Of a DNA stretch of 64,000 nt, positions 27,980 through 36,853 are shown one piece after another. Made by a program: the position numbers and the translations under genes. The notes below the pieces were generated by a model, which had not been told where the DNA came from, ran no database searches, and worked only from the letters and a program-made list of their open reading frames with translations. Position 1 is the first letter of the stretch; every line of letters starts with the position of its first letter. This DNA is from Thiothrix litoralis (GTDB lineage Bacteria; Pseudomonadota; Gammaproteobacteria; Thiotrichales; Thiotrichaceae): contig NZ_CP072801.1 in NCBI RefSeq assembly GCF_017901135.1, positions 3,562,501-3,626,500 of the forward strand, read 5' to 3'.

Positions 27980-30070
27980 ATGCCCCTATTGCGCCCGCTT
28001 GCTTGGCTGTTGGGTCTACTACTGCTGATTGTGGCGTTGATTGCTGTGTTTGCATTGACCTTCGACGCCAACCGCTACAAACCTGAAATTACCGCCTTGG
28101 TCAAGGAGCAGACCGGGCGTGATCTTGCCATCAATGGGGAGATTAACCTGTCGTTTTACCCCGACATCGCCTTGCAACTGGGTGAAGTGACGCTGGGTAA
28201 TGCCAAAGGTTTCGCCGACGAAAATTTCGCTGAAGCCAACGATGCGCGGGTAACGGTACAATTCCTGCCATTATTGGAACAGCAACTCAAAGTCAACCAA
28301 GTGCACCTGCATGGTTTGAAACTTAACCTGCACCGTGCCAAAAATGGTAAGACCAACTGGCAAGACTTGTTACCGGAAGGTTCCCCCCAAGCGACGGCGG
28401 GCGCGGGTGAGGCCATGACCAGTTTATTGGGTGGCTTGGTGGTGACTGGGGTGAGTGTTACCGATTCAGCCGTCAACTGGCGCGATGAGCAACTAGACAA
28501 AACCCTGACACTTGCCCCGCTTAATCTGAAAACGGGCATGTTCGTCCCCGGCGAACCCGTCGACATTAGTCTTAATACCCACCTCAAGCAAAATCAGCCA
28601 GCGCTGGATGTAGACCTGCAATTGACGACTACTGCGCAACTGGATGAGAACAAAAACGACTTCTCCCTCGCCAAACTGACCATGCAAGCACAATTACCCG
28701 ACAAGTTGGCCGCGAATATTGTCGGCAACCTGCAAGGCAAACTGGACAGCGAGCAAGCCAGCATCCCCGATTTACAGGCAGACATTAGCCTTCCCGGTCA
28801 AGGCAAGCTCAAACTGAGCGGCAAACTGGAGGTGAATCTGGCAAAACAATTGCTAACGCTGGGCGCTATGCAGCTTCAAGCCGACTTGCAAGGTGGCGAA
28901 TTGCCGGTCACAAGCCTTGCAGCCACGGCTGGCGGCGACTTGAGCCTGCACATGAAGAAGCAACAACTGGAGATTGCCGGGCTAAAGCTGGGCACGGATG
29001 TGAAAGCGGAGCAAGTTCCCGGCGGGCAATTGCAGCAACAGTCCAGCGGCAAGCTCAGCCTGAATCTGGAAAGTGGCAAAGGCTTGCTGGACTTGTCGAA
29101 AGTGCAGCTCAAGACTGCTGATCAGCAACTGGCTGGCAGCCTGCAAGTCCGCGACCCGCTGTTACCCGCACGGGTGATTGATGGCAAATTCAAGGCTGAT
29201 CAGCTCAGTTACCCGCCTTTTGCCTTGCAACAGGCCAAGCTCGGCGTGTACATGGAAAACGGTCAAATCAAGCTAACCCCTAGTGGCACGCTGTTCAAGG
29301 GCGCGTATCAGGGAACCTTCGACATTAATACCTTGCTGACCCCGGTGGTGATCCACAGTGAGCACAAGGTGCAAAAGTTACGCACTGAAGACTTGCTGTT
29401 TGCCCTTACCGCTGACCGCTTGGTGACGGGGGCGCTGGATATGAACGCGCAACTGGATTCCGTGGCGGGGGATGCCAAGGTCTTCAAGCAAAACCTCAAT
29501 GGCACGATTGATCTGGAATTGAACGATGGTACCGTCCGCGACGCCAATTTTGCCCAAAAAACCAAGGAAGTCGTCAAGCTGTTCGAGAAAGAAAGCGTCA
29601 ACGAGATGGGCGAAAAGGAAGTGGCCTTCACCAAGCTGGCAGGGCAGTGGCAAGTGCAACAGGGCGTATTCCATACCGAGGAAGACGTTATGACCGCGCC
29701 GCATTTTCAAATCAAGGGACTCGGTGATGTCAATATCGTTGACGAATCACTCGATTTCAAACTGCGTGTCGGTGAGAAACCCAAAGCAGGCAAGCCGCAG
29801 GGGTTGTTTGCCCCGCTGCATATTTTCGGCGCGTGGAACAAACCCAGTTACGAGTTGGAACTGGATGTGTTGCTCAAGGAAATGGCCGATCAGGAAATTG
29901 CGAAACAAAAAGCCCAGCTCAAGGGCAAGTTTGATGCCGAGAAACAAAAGCAGATCGACGCGCTCCAACAAAAGCGTGATGAAATCGCTGCTCGCCTGAA
30001 AAATGAAGTGCAGGGCGAAAAGAATAAGTTGGAAGATGCGTTGAAGGATAAACTGAAAAGTTTGTTCTAA
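27980..30070 (+). CDS. AsmA-family protein
   Basis: This 696-residue protein has one N-terminal membrane helix (residues ~5-28). TFDANRYKPEITALVKEQTG and RDLAINGEINLSFYPD are characteristic of AsmA, long beta-rich repeats follow, and a charged coiled coil closes it (~640-696, KQKQIDALQQKRDEIAARL). AsmA-like proteins are bridge-like lipid-transfer proteins between inner and outer membranes. It may be co-transcribed with the preceding small secreted protein (46-base gap). A palindromic repeat block follows directly. Confidence 0.88.
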   Translation: MPLLRPLAWLLGLLLLIVALIAVFALTFDANRYKPEITALVKEQTGRDLAINGEINLSFYPDIALQLGEVTLGNAKGFADENFAEANDARVTVQFLPLLEQQLKVNQVHLHGLKLNLHRAKNGKTNWQDLLPEGSPQATAGAGEAMTSLLGGLVVTGVSVTDSAVNWRDEQLDKTLTLAPLNLKTGMFVPGEPVDISLNTHLKQNQPALDVDLQLTTTAQLDENKNDFSLAKLTMQAQLPDKLAANIVGNLQGKLDSEQASIPDLQADISLPGQGKLKLSGKLEVNLAKQLLTLGAMQLQADLQGGELPVTSLAATAGGDLSLHMKKQQLEIAGLKLGTDVKAEQVPGGQLQQQSSGKLSLNLESGKGLLDLSKVQLKTADQQLAGSLQVRDPLLPARVIDGKFKADQLSYPPFALQQAKLGVYMENGQIKLTPSGTLFKGAYQGTFDINTLLTPVVIHSEHKVQKLRTEDLLFALTADRLVTGALDMNAQLDSVAGDAKVFKQNLNGTIDLELNDGTVRDANFAQKTKEVVKLFEKESVNEMGEKEVAFTKLAGQWQVQQGVFHTEEDVMTAPHFQIKGLGDVNIVDESLDFKLRVGEKPKAGKPQGLFAPLHIFGAWNKPSYELELDVLLKEMADQEIAKQKAQLKGKFDAEKQKQIDALQQKRDEIAARLKNEVQGEKNKLEDALKDKLKSLF

Positions 30071-30092
30071 TGCCAGTGGTGGATTCTTACAA

Positions 30093-30156
30093 GGGCGACA
30101 GCCAGTCGCCCCTACAGCGAAGGTTTTGTAGGGGCGCATGGCATACGCCCTCTTCA
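30093..30156. repeat. Pair of dispersed palindromic GTAGGGGCG repeats
   Basis: Two head-to-head units lie between asmA and the defence island: gggcgacagccagtcgccc plus ctaca (30093-30116, inverted) and tgtaggggcgcatggcatac plus gccctcttca (30127-30156). The second unit matches copies at 54333-54362 and 62128-62198. Each unit can fold into a hairpin. They resemble short REP/MITE-like intergenic repeats. Confidence 0.8.
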
Positions 30157-30168
30157 GGGCTATTCCGC

Positions 30169-32745
30169 CTAGATCACGCTAACAAATACTTTCGCATCCA
30201 TGACCTTGGGAACCAAACGCCCGCTTTTGCCGGGTAACATCAGCACTACTGCCCGGTTATGTGCTTGCCCGTAACTGACATGCAGTGGCTTGTCATTGCC
30301 GTAGAAATACAGGCGGTCAAACGGGGTGTTCTGGACGATCCATTGCGCCACTTCGAGCATGTTCTCATCGGGGATGATGAAGTCACAAGCGGCACCTTTG
30401 CGTTCACAGATGAGATTGCCACGGGTATTGCGCTCAAAGGATGCGTGCTGGTCGCGTTTCGGGTCTATCCTGCCGGGAATGTGTTTGGCGAGTTCAGGGG
30501 AACAAAAGCCGTAGGTCAATTCAATCCCGCCGAAATAATCCATCACTGGGTCAATGACTTGCAGGGCTAAGGCTGCCAATGCATTGTAGGTTTCCGGGTG
30601 CTTGGGTAGGTTGGGCAGGCTGGTTTGGGCTTGGGTTTCACCGCATTCGATGAAGTGGCGGAACGTGTGGTATTGACCACAAGGCGTGTCGAGATCAGGC
30701 AAGGTGCTGGATGCTGTGAGGGTAAATTCCGCTACTTCCAAGCGCAGGCGTTGCAGGGTGGCCTCAAACTGTTCTGGTGGCATTCCATAGCCCTCGACGT
30801 TGAATTCAGCGTGCGTAGACAAGGTTTGGTCGAATGCTAGCTGTTCTGCGTAATGTGGGTAATCTGGCGTGATGAACCGGGATTTCAAGTACAGGTAAGG
30901 CGGCGTGTAGGCTTCGCCGTATTTGTAATACTCGAAACGCTGGTTGATCAGACTGATTTTAATGCGCTCTAGCATTCGCGGTAACGGTGAATCCTCAAAG
31001 TCATCGTATTTCATTAGCGATAATTTGCCGGATTCGGCGTGGATTTTCAGTAAGTCAGCCGAGGTGACATCACCAAAAACTTGGGTGGCACAGCCAATGT
31101 AAACGCGCAAGATCGGCGGTAATGTAACTACCTGAGAGGTATGGAAGGTTAACGAGCCTTCTGCGTCCAGATGACCGTAGCCTTGGATGGCGGCTTGTTG
31201 GCACATTTCGCGGATCATGGCAACGTTGCCCGCTGAAAATAACAGGCGTTCACCTTCGGTTTGTGCAATGGGGTAACTGGTGAAAAAGGCTTTCACGTCA
31301 CGCTTGAGGCTTTCCGGCAAATGGCGGTAGACGCGCTGCTGGTCGAAACGGCGCATGGCGAAGTACACAGTGAGGTCGTCGCGGCGGCTCTCGAACGCGA
31401 ATTTCAAGGTTTCCGTGCCGTGGAAACGTTGCAGGAAGTTCAAGCCGCGTTGCCATGTGCCGAAGAGGTCTTTGACGGCGGCAACTTGCGGAAATTCATC
31501 TTCTTGGGGTGGGCGACCCAGTTCAAGCCAACTTAACCATAGTGCGTCCAGCAAGTCGGCGTGTTGTTGGTAGAACGCCTGTTCTTTTTCTGTTTTAGTC
31601 GGGCGTGTTGCCTTAGGCGCTTTGGGCTGCTTGGGAATTTGGTTAATGAGGCGATTGGCAGTACTGCGATTGCGGTAGCGGCGTTCCAAAAAGGCTTGTT
31701 CGGCATCTTTGTTTTTGAACACGAAGAATACGCCGGGGCCGACGGCAACGGGTTCTTCATCCAACACGCGGCGCAGGTATTCGCGGAATTCTTCTTGGGA
31801 ATAATAGCGTTGGAAAGTATTGCGACTGGTGAGCACGCCATCACGAAATAAGCGCCCGCGTTCGGGTGATTGTTCGCCTAACATGACGGCGGCGCAGAGG
31901 AATTGGGTGCAGAGTCGGTATGCGCCCAAGACGGCTTCGAGGCGTTCGTCTTTGTCTTCGATGACGTTGATCACGAAGCCGAGGTTGACTATATCGGCGC
32001 TGTGTTTGGGGTTTTCGGGGCAGAAGTGCGGGTCCCAGCCGTTGGCGGTGAGATTGTTTTGGCGGAGGATTTCTACATCGCTGCCTTTGCCGCAGCCGTA
32101 GTCGAAAATGGTGTGTTTGCCTTCCAGAAAGTCATGCTTTGCCAGCAATTGCATGGGTTTTGAAAGGGCATAGCGGGTTAGGGCGGTGCGGTGGCGTTCG
32201 ACGGTGTTGGAAGTCTTTTCTATGATTTCTGGCGGCGTTATTTCACTTCCGTCTAGCCGGACTAGCTGGTGATCAACGACTTTGTAGCCTGCGTTGCGGA
32301 GGCGTTCTTCCCATTGTTTTTTATAGCCGATTTTGCGGGAATCTTTGAAAAGTCCCGCATCTTCGAGCTGTTTGGTAAGCGCGGCGAATTTGGGGATGTC
32401 GGGGTGGTCGGGGGGGAGGAGGAGTTCTTTGCGGTGGAGAATGGGGGGGTTGTTACTAATTTTATAATCAGTCTTGCGCGGACAGATGAGGCCATTACCT
32501 GCTCGTATTGATGAAAAAAGTCTTGGAAATGCTTGTTCACTTAGTTCCTCATACTCCAAGAATGAAATACCTTCATCATGGCTATTAATACGAAGAACGT
32601 TGATTTTTAATTTAATACTTTCGCTTAAATCATGAAAATGTCGTTCAAATATTTTTTTATGATGTGTGTTCAATGTATCTATAGCTGTGACAGCAATATA
32701 AATATCATTCCCTAGAATTTTTCCTGTCATAAAAACATCATTCAA
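30169..32745 (-). CDS. Phosphorothioation-associated putative methyltransferase
   Basis: The 858-residue protein matches the architecture of the DNA phosphorothioation-associated putative methyltransferases (TIGR04096 type). It has an N-terminal ~95-residue region, the family stretch NPPILHRKELLLPPDHP, then a Rossmann methyltransferase with SAM motif IFDYGCGKGSD (residues ~213-223) and WDPHF, and a long C-terminal region of unknown fold. Such genes accompany Dnd and Ssp clusters; their substrate is not established. Its start overlaps the previous gene's stop by eight bases. The first ~98 codons are AT-rich while the remainder has host-like GC, so the gene is a composition mosaic with a junction near 32450. 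Confidence 0.8.
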   Translation of the reverse strand: MNDVFMTGKILGNDIYIAVTAIDTLNTHHKKIFERHFHDLSESIKLKINVLRINSHDEGISFLEYEELSEQAFPRLFSSIRAGNGLICPRKTDYKISNNPPILHRKELLLPPDHPDIPKFAALTKQLEDAGLFKDSRKIGYKKQWEERLRNAGYKVVDHQLVRLDGSEITPPEIIEKTSNTVERHRTALTRYALSKPMQLLAKHDFLEGKHTIFDYGCGKGSDVEILRQNNLTANGWDPHFCPENPKHSADIVNLGFVINVIEDKDERLEAVLGAYRLCTQFLCAAVMLGEQSPERGRLFRDGVLTSRNTFQRYYSQEEFREYLRRVLDEEPVAVGPGVFFVFKNKDAEQAFLERRYRNRSTANRLINQIPKQPKAPKATRPTKTEKEQAFYQQHADLLDALWLSWLELGRPPQEDEFPQVAAVKDLFGTWQRGLNFLQRFHGTETLKFAFESRRDDLTVYFAMRRFDQQRVYRHLPESLKRDVKAFFTSYPIAQTEGERLLFSAGNVAMIREMCQQAAIQGYGHLDAEGSLTFHTSQVVTLPPILRVYIGCATQVFGDVTSADLLKIHAESGKLSLMKYDDFEDSPLPRMLERIKISLINQRFEYYKYGEAYTPPYLYLKSRFITPDYPHYAEQLAFDQTLSTHAEFNVEGYGMPPEQFEATLQRLRLEVAEFTLTASSTLPDLDTPCGQYHTFRHFIECGETQAQTSLPNLPKHPETYNALAALALQVIDPVMDYFGGIELTYGFCSPELAKHIPGRIDPKRDQHASFERNTRGNLICERKGAACDFIIPDENMLEVAQWIVQNTPFDRLYFYGNDKPLHVSYGQAHNRAVVLMLPGKSGRLVPKVMDAKVFVSVI

Positions 32746-33394
32746 TATCTTGAGTTAATTCACTGAAAAGAATATCTCTAGCATGTTTACCCCAATCTAT
32801 TCTCGCTTCCTCTGCTTTGTTTTTTCTTGCCCCTTCTGGTTGCTCACTTTCATATTTAGCCCATGATGCCACCATTAAATCAATGACTTTTCGTGCCATT
32901 AAATTGCTGCTATGGTCTTTGTTCTCCATCGAGAAAAATAATAATTCATTTAAGTCAAAAAATAATGGGTGGTTTTCGTTAAGCGAAACTTCAATGGTTC
33001 TTCCTTTAGAAAAAATATCAAAGAAAGCAGGACTTGTCGATTTTTTGCTAGTAAAAATAAACTCATCATTTTTTCCTATATACTTGGCTTTAATCGCATT
33101 GCAACTATTTTCTCTAGTTTCAATAGGGATGTTTTTGATTATATCTATATTTTTTTCTATTTCAGACTCATCAACTGATCTTAACTGATAGAAAAATGAA
33201 GATTTGTTGTAGGTTACATAGCGTCGACCTTCACTGAACAATACACTATTCACAAGCTTTTTAGGCGCATTAATATTTTTCTTTTCTAACTGCGAAATAA
33301 TCTGACGAGCAGTGTGGTTCTGCCCATCAGAAAGCACATCTAAAGCGGCTTCCAATATAATTTTCCTTACGTGCCACTCTTCTTTCAAGTACAT
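32738..33394 (-). CDS. Small defence-island protein sharing a C-terminal domain with the GHKL ATPase
   Basis: This is a 218-residue protein of a family I do not recognise. Residues ~10-65 look like a winged helix (DGQNHTARQIISQLEKK, then KLVNSVLF and GRRYVTY). Residues ~115-215 align by eye with the end of the neighbouring GHKL protein: SPAFFD, SLNENHP, MVASWAKYESEQPEG and KAEEARIDWGKHARDILF against TPAFFD, SLNVDHP, LLMAWARYEDEQPDG and KAQEARWDWGRMAREFLV. The shared domain may bind a common partner such as DNA, the helicase or another subunit. The gene is strongly AT-rich, 15 bases after the GHKL gene and 8 bases into the methyltransferase gene, so it belongs to the operon. Confidence 0.7.
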   Translation of the reverse strand: MYLKEEWHVRKIILEAALDVLSDGQNHTARQIISQLEKKNINAPKKLVNSVLFSEGRRYVTYNKSSFFYQLRSVDESEIEKNIDIIKNIPIETRENSCNAIKAKYIGKNDEFIFTSKKSTSPAFFDIFSKGRTIEVSLNENHPLFFDLNELLFFSMENKDHSSNLMARKVIDLMVASWAKYESEQPEGARKNKAEEARIDWGKHARDILFSELTQDIE

Positions 33395-33409
33395 CAGTCT
33401 ATCTCTAGG

Positions 33410-35212
33410 TTATTCATCAACAAGAAATTCTCGAGCCATGCGTCCCCAGTCCCAACGCGCTTCTTGGGCTTTGGTTCTTCGTTGGCCATCAGGTTGTTCA
33501 TCTTCATAACGTGCCCATGCCATCAACAGTAACTCCAGCCCCTCACGAGCTTTCATTAACCTAGTGCGCAATACGGATTCATTAGCCTCATCACTGTCAT
33601 CCTGTAACAACTCAATAAGATGATTGTATGCAGGATGATCAACATTCAATGATAATATGATTGCACCACCACGAGATTGAACATCGAAGAAAGCAGGCGT
33701 ACTTAAATTTGATTTAACAAAAGTATATTTTAAATTTTGTTTAACTGTTCTGGCAGCTAAGCTTTTAGCTGCTTCTGTCGTTGCCCCTGCTTCTTTAAGC
33801 ACATCAGCAATTTCTTTCTCACGCTCATCAGGAAGTAATGTTCTTTCTTGAGTGTCACTTTTTCCTTCATAACCTTCGTTCTGGCGTTTACGGGTTGCTT
33901 CAGTACCTTTTTCTTCTGAGTGAGGGGACTCATGGCGCTTTTTAGGTTCGTTGGTCGTTGTTTGTGCTTTAATTAATCGACGAATTGTACTAATGTTTTT
34001 CCGTATATGCTGAGCTAACTCTATTAATGGCAATCTGGGATCTTCATTTTCATCTAAGTATTCTTTTGCTGAAGCAATTGTTTGGCCATCTTCAAGTAAA
34101 GACTCTAAATCAACTTTGGCTAATTCAGAAAAATTACGAGCTGATTGTTTGTTATTGGTTACACCAAACAAATCATCTAATGCTGGTGGAAAATTTACTT
34201 CTACTCCCCACCAACGATCACGGGGATCTGATGGATCAGACCAAGATGTATCTAAATCAAGTTCACGATTTGCTCGCACAATAGACACACCTAGGTTTTT
34301 TGCAGCATGTTTTCCATAAGGACGTGCACCAGGATTATGACCTGATCGTGCTAATTCTTTAGCATAAGCAAACTTTACTGTAACAATATGATGCTTGTCA
34401 TTAAAATTAATTTCAAACTCTGTGTTTTTAAATTCGCCATTTTCAAACATTGATTCATTATCAAATGGTTCTGGACATGATGTTTTTGAAAATAAATATA
34501 ACGGGTCATTTGGTAATGCATTACGAGATGATATTTGACGCAGCATTGGCATCGCATTCATATCAAATGATTTAAGCTTGATTACTACTGAGTCATCGAC
34601 TAAAAAATAACGATACATCCGTCCAATAATTAATTCTGAATTATCAATAATTGAGCCAGCAGTACGCCACATGATTTTATCTATGTTTTTCCAAACAACA
34701 AGCGTTCCTGTCATCCCGAAATTAGAGCCGACTTCTTTCCATATGTCTGGTATTTCTTTAGCAATAGGTTTTGGTACAGATTTTAATTGTGATTTTTCAA
34801 TTTCATCTATATCGAGGTAACTATAAATGGCATTTTCAGAACCATTTTTCCAACTCCATACTTCTACTCTTCGTGCTTGAGATATTGATGAGTTTGGTAA
34901 TCCCATGCCAAATCTTCCAATGCCACTAAAATCATTTAAACGTGTTCCATTACCAAATTGGAGAGCCATTTGTAACACATCAGAAGTCATTCCGTGACCG
35001 TTGTCTAACACTGCTATTTCGCTTATACGTGCTCTTGCACGCTGTTTTAACTGTTCTGTTCGTTCGCCACATAAAAGCTCAACGATTGTTGCACCAGCTT
35101 GAATAGAGTTATCCATCAATTCTGCAATTGCATATGCCGCATTCTTGTATCCGTTGTCGCGCATTGCATTGACAACAAGGTGTGTAGGAACTATGTCGTG
35201 AGTATTTTCCAT
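33410..35212 (-). CDS. GHKL-family ATP-binding protein of the Ssp island
   Basis: This ~600-residue protein has an N-terminal GHKL (HATPase_c_3) domain: N-box AIAELMDNSIQAGA, then VLDNGHGM and GRFGMGLPNSSISQ. The fold is that of Hsp90, MutL, topoisomerase and MORC ATPases, which clamp or dimerise on ATP. A middle transducer-like part (~200-400) and a charged linker (~430-480) follow. The C-terminal ~100 residues are shared with the small protein downstream. The start MENTHDIVPTH lies two bases after the helicase stop; an earlier ATG eight codons upstream inside the helicase gene is possible. Helicase plus GHKL pairing suggests an ATP-driven DNA-processing effector. AT-rich. Confidence 0.75.
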   Translation of the reverse strand: MENTHDIVPTHLVVNAMRDNGYKNAAYAIAELMDNSIQAGATIVELLCGERTEQLKQRARARISEIAVLDNGHGMTSDVLQMALQFGNGTRLNDFSGIGRFGMGLPNSSISQARRVEVWSWKNGSENAIYSYLDIDEIEKSQLKSVPKPIAKEIPDIWKEVGSNFGMTGTLVVWKNIDKIMWRTAGSIIDNSELIIGRMYRYFLVDDSVVIKLKSFDMNAMPMLRQISSRNALPNDPLYLFSKTSCPEPFDNESMFENGEFKNTEFEINFNDKHHIVTVKFAYAKELARSGHNPGARPYGKHAAKNLGVSIVRANRELDLDTSWSDPSDPRDRWWGVEVNFPPALDDLFGVTNNKQSARNFSELAKVDLESLLEDGQTIASAKEYLDENEDPRLPLIELAQHIRKNISTIRRLIKAQTTTNEPKKRHESPHSEEKGTEATRKRQNEGYEGKSDTQERTLLPDEREKEIADVLKEAGATTEAAKSLAARTVKQNLKYTFVKSNLSTPAFFDVQSRGGAIILSLNVDHPAYNHLIELLQDDSDEANESVLRTRLMKAREGLELLLMAWARYEDEQPDGQRRTKAQEARWDWGRMAREFLVDE

Positions 35213-35214
35213 AT

Positions 35215-36828
35215 TTAAGCCCAAATATCTTCCCAATTATTAAATGCTTCAGCAACGCTGCCGAACCCCGGTAAACTATGATCTATTACAGTTACAATTT
35301 CAGCCGTTTCATTACCACCTGCTTTTTTTCCTCTTATCGCTCTTCCTACCATTTGACTGTATAAAACAAGTGATTTGGTTGGTCTTGCAATTAGTGCAGC
35401 ACTAATTTTAGGAGCATCAAATCCAGTGGTTAATACACCAAAATTACATATGATTTGTATGTCATCAGTTTTTTCCTTGAAGTTGTTTATGACATTTTTT
35501 CTTAAGTTCGCATCTGTTTTCCCAGTAATTGAGTAAGCCTTATGCCCTCTCAACTGTAAAATTGCAGCTAAAAGATCAGAATGTTTCACTGTTGTTGAAA
35601 ACACAATAATTCGTTGATGACTTTTTGCTAAATTCTCAATTGAAGAAACAATTGCTAAATTTCGTTTTTCATCTTCAGCTAATCGATCTAAAATATTATC
35701 CGGTACATCAAAATTTTCTTGGATTTTTCTTAGATCATTATCATTAAAGTTAGTTCCGCCTTCATAAAAAAGAGGCTTGTAAACTGCTTTTGCTAAGTAT
35801 TTTTTTTCAACCAAATAATCAACAGGATTGATATATCCTTCGATTTCCAAGGCGACTTTCTGCTTTGAAAAGAAGTTTGATAATTGTTCGTCTACATGTA
35901 TATCTGCCCATGTTCTTCCCGGAGTTGCAGTCAAACCTAAGAGCGCCGGATTAGGATGCCGCATAATAACTAATGCATCTAGGACTAATTTATAGGTTTC
36001 TGCAATCGCTGAATGGGCTTCGTCAATAACAACCAATGATGTTCGGTTAGATAAAGTAATGATAAAGTTTAAGCTATTTTTTGTTGTACTATATACTTTA
36101 GATAATCCACCAATAAGAATTCCATCTTTTACATCATTAAGATTAAGAGACCGATCTCCCCAATATCTGAAAATACCTACTGAACGATTGCCTAAACAGC
36201 CCCATGCTTTTTCAAATTCTGAAGCAGCTTGTTCACATAGCTCTTCACTATGAGCTAACCAAATAACTAATGTAGGTTCGGTTTTTCGCAAGTGATCGGC
36301 AATTATACTCATTGCTGTACGTGTTTTTCCTGATCCCGTAGGCATATGTAATACAACTCTTTTTGTATTACTTTCAAGTAAGTTATTTACTTTTCGAGAT
36401 GCGGAACGCTGATGTGGAAATAAAGAGTACTCTCCCTCCTTCTGAAACACTGAGGGCTTTTCCTCTTCTATAAAATTAGTAGGCAAAGATATTTCAAAAA
36501 AGTCAAATATAGCTCTTTCTCTCTCAGATTCTTTTCTGATATTTACATTTTTTAGTGAAAAATATAGATTATTTTGGCTGTAATCTACACCTAGCACCTG
36601 AGCCAGAAGCTTTGCCTGATTAGTTGGAAGTAAGTCAAACAATACTTTTCTTGTATCTTTCGATGACAGTAGAGAGTATGGAGTGCGATAACTTATTATT
36701 AATTTTCGTAGGTGTTGTGGTGTTGCAAGCTTTGGGTCAAGCAGAAGAATTAAACGCATCAAATCAGCACCTAGCAAATCTTGCAGTGCTGAGTCATCAG
36801 CTCTTGATAAAAGATTGTCAAAATTCAA
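35215..36828 (-). CDS. SF2 DEAD/DEAH-box helicase of the Ssp island
   Basis: This 537-residue SF2 helicase has Walker A MPTGSGKTRTAMS (near residue 160), motif II VVIDEAHSAIAE, motif III GLTATPGRT and motif VI QMVGRAIRGKK. The N-terminal ~140 residues carry no domain I recognise. The two RecA domains are of the type III restriction / UvrB-like ResIII class; no nuclease motif is visible. It lies 25 bases after sspE and precedes the GHKL gene. I suggest it belongs to a second effector arm comparable to the published SspFGH module. That equivalence needs a homology search. AT-rich. Confidence 0.8.
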   Translation of the reverse strand: MNFDNLLSRADDSALQDLLGADLMRLILLLDPKLATPQHLRKLIISYRTPYSLLSSKDTRKVLFDLLPTNQAKLLAQVLGVDYSQNNLYFSLKNVNIRKESERERAIFDFFEISLPTNFIEEEKPSVFQKEGEYSLFPHQRSASRKVNNLLESNTKRVVLHMPTGSGKTRTAMSIIADHLRKTEPTLVIWLAHSEELCEQAASEFEKAWGCLGNRSVGIFRYWGDRSLNLNDVKDGILIGGLSKVYSTTKNSLNFIITLSNRTSLVVIDEAHSAIAETYKLVLDALVIMRHPNPALLGLTATPGRTWADIHVDEQLSNFFSKQKVALEIEGYINPVDYLVEKKYLAKAVYKPLFYEGGTNFNDNDLRKIQENFDVPDNILDRLAEDEKRNLAIVSSIENLAKSHQRIIVFSTTVKHSDLLAAILQLRGHKAYSITGKTDANLRKNVINNFKEKTDDIQIICNFGVLTTGFDAPKISAALIARPTKSLVLYSQMVGRAIRGKKAGGNETAEIVTVIDHSLPGFGSVAEAFNNWEDIWA

Positions 36829-36853
36829 TCTGAATGCCTCTATATGAGAAATT

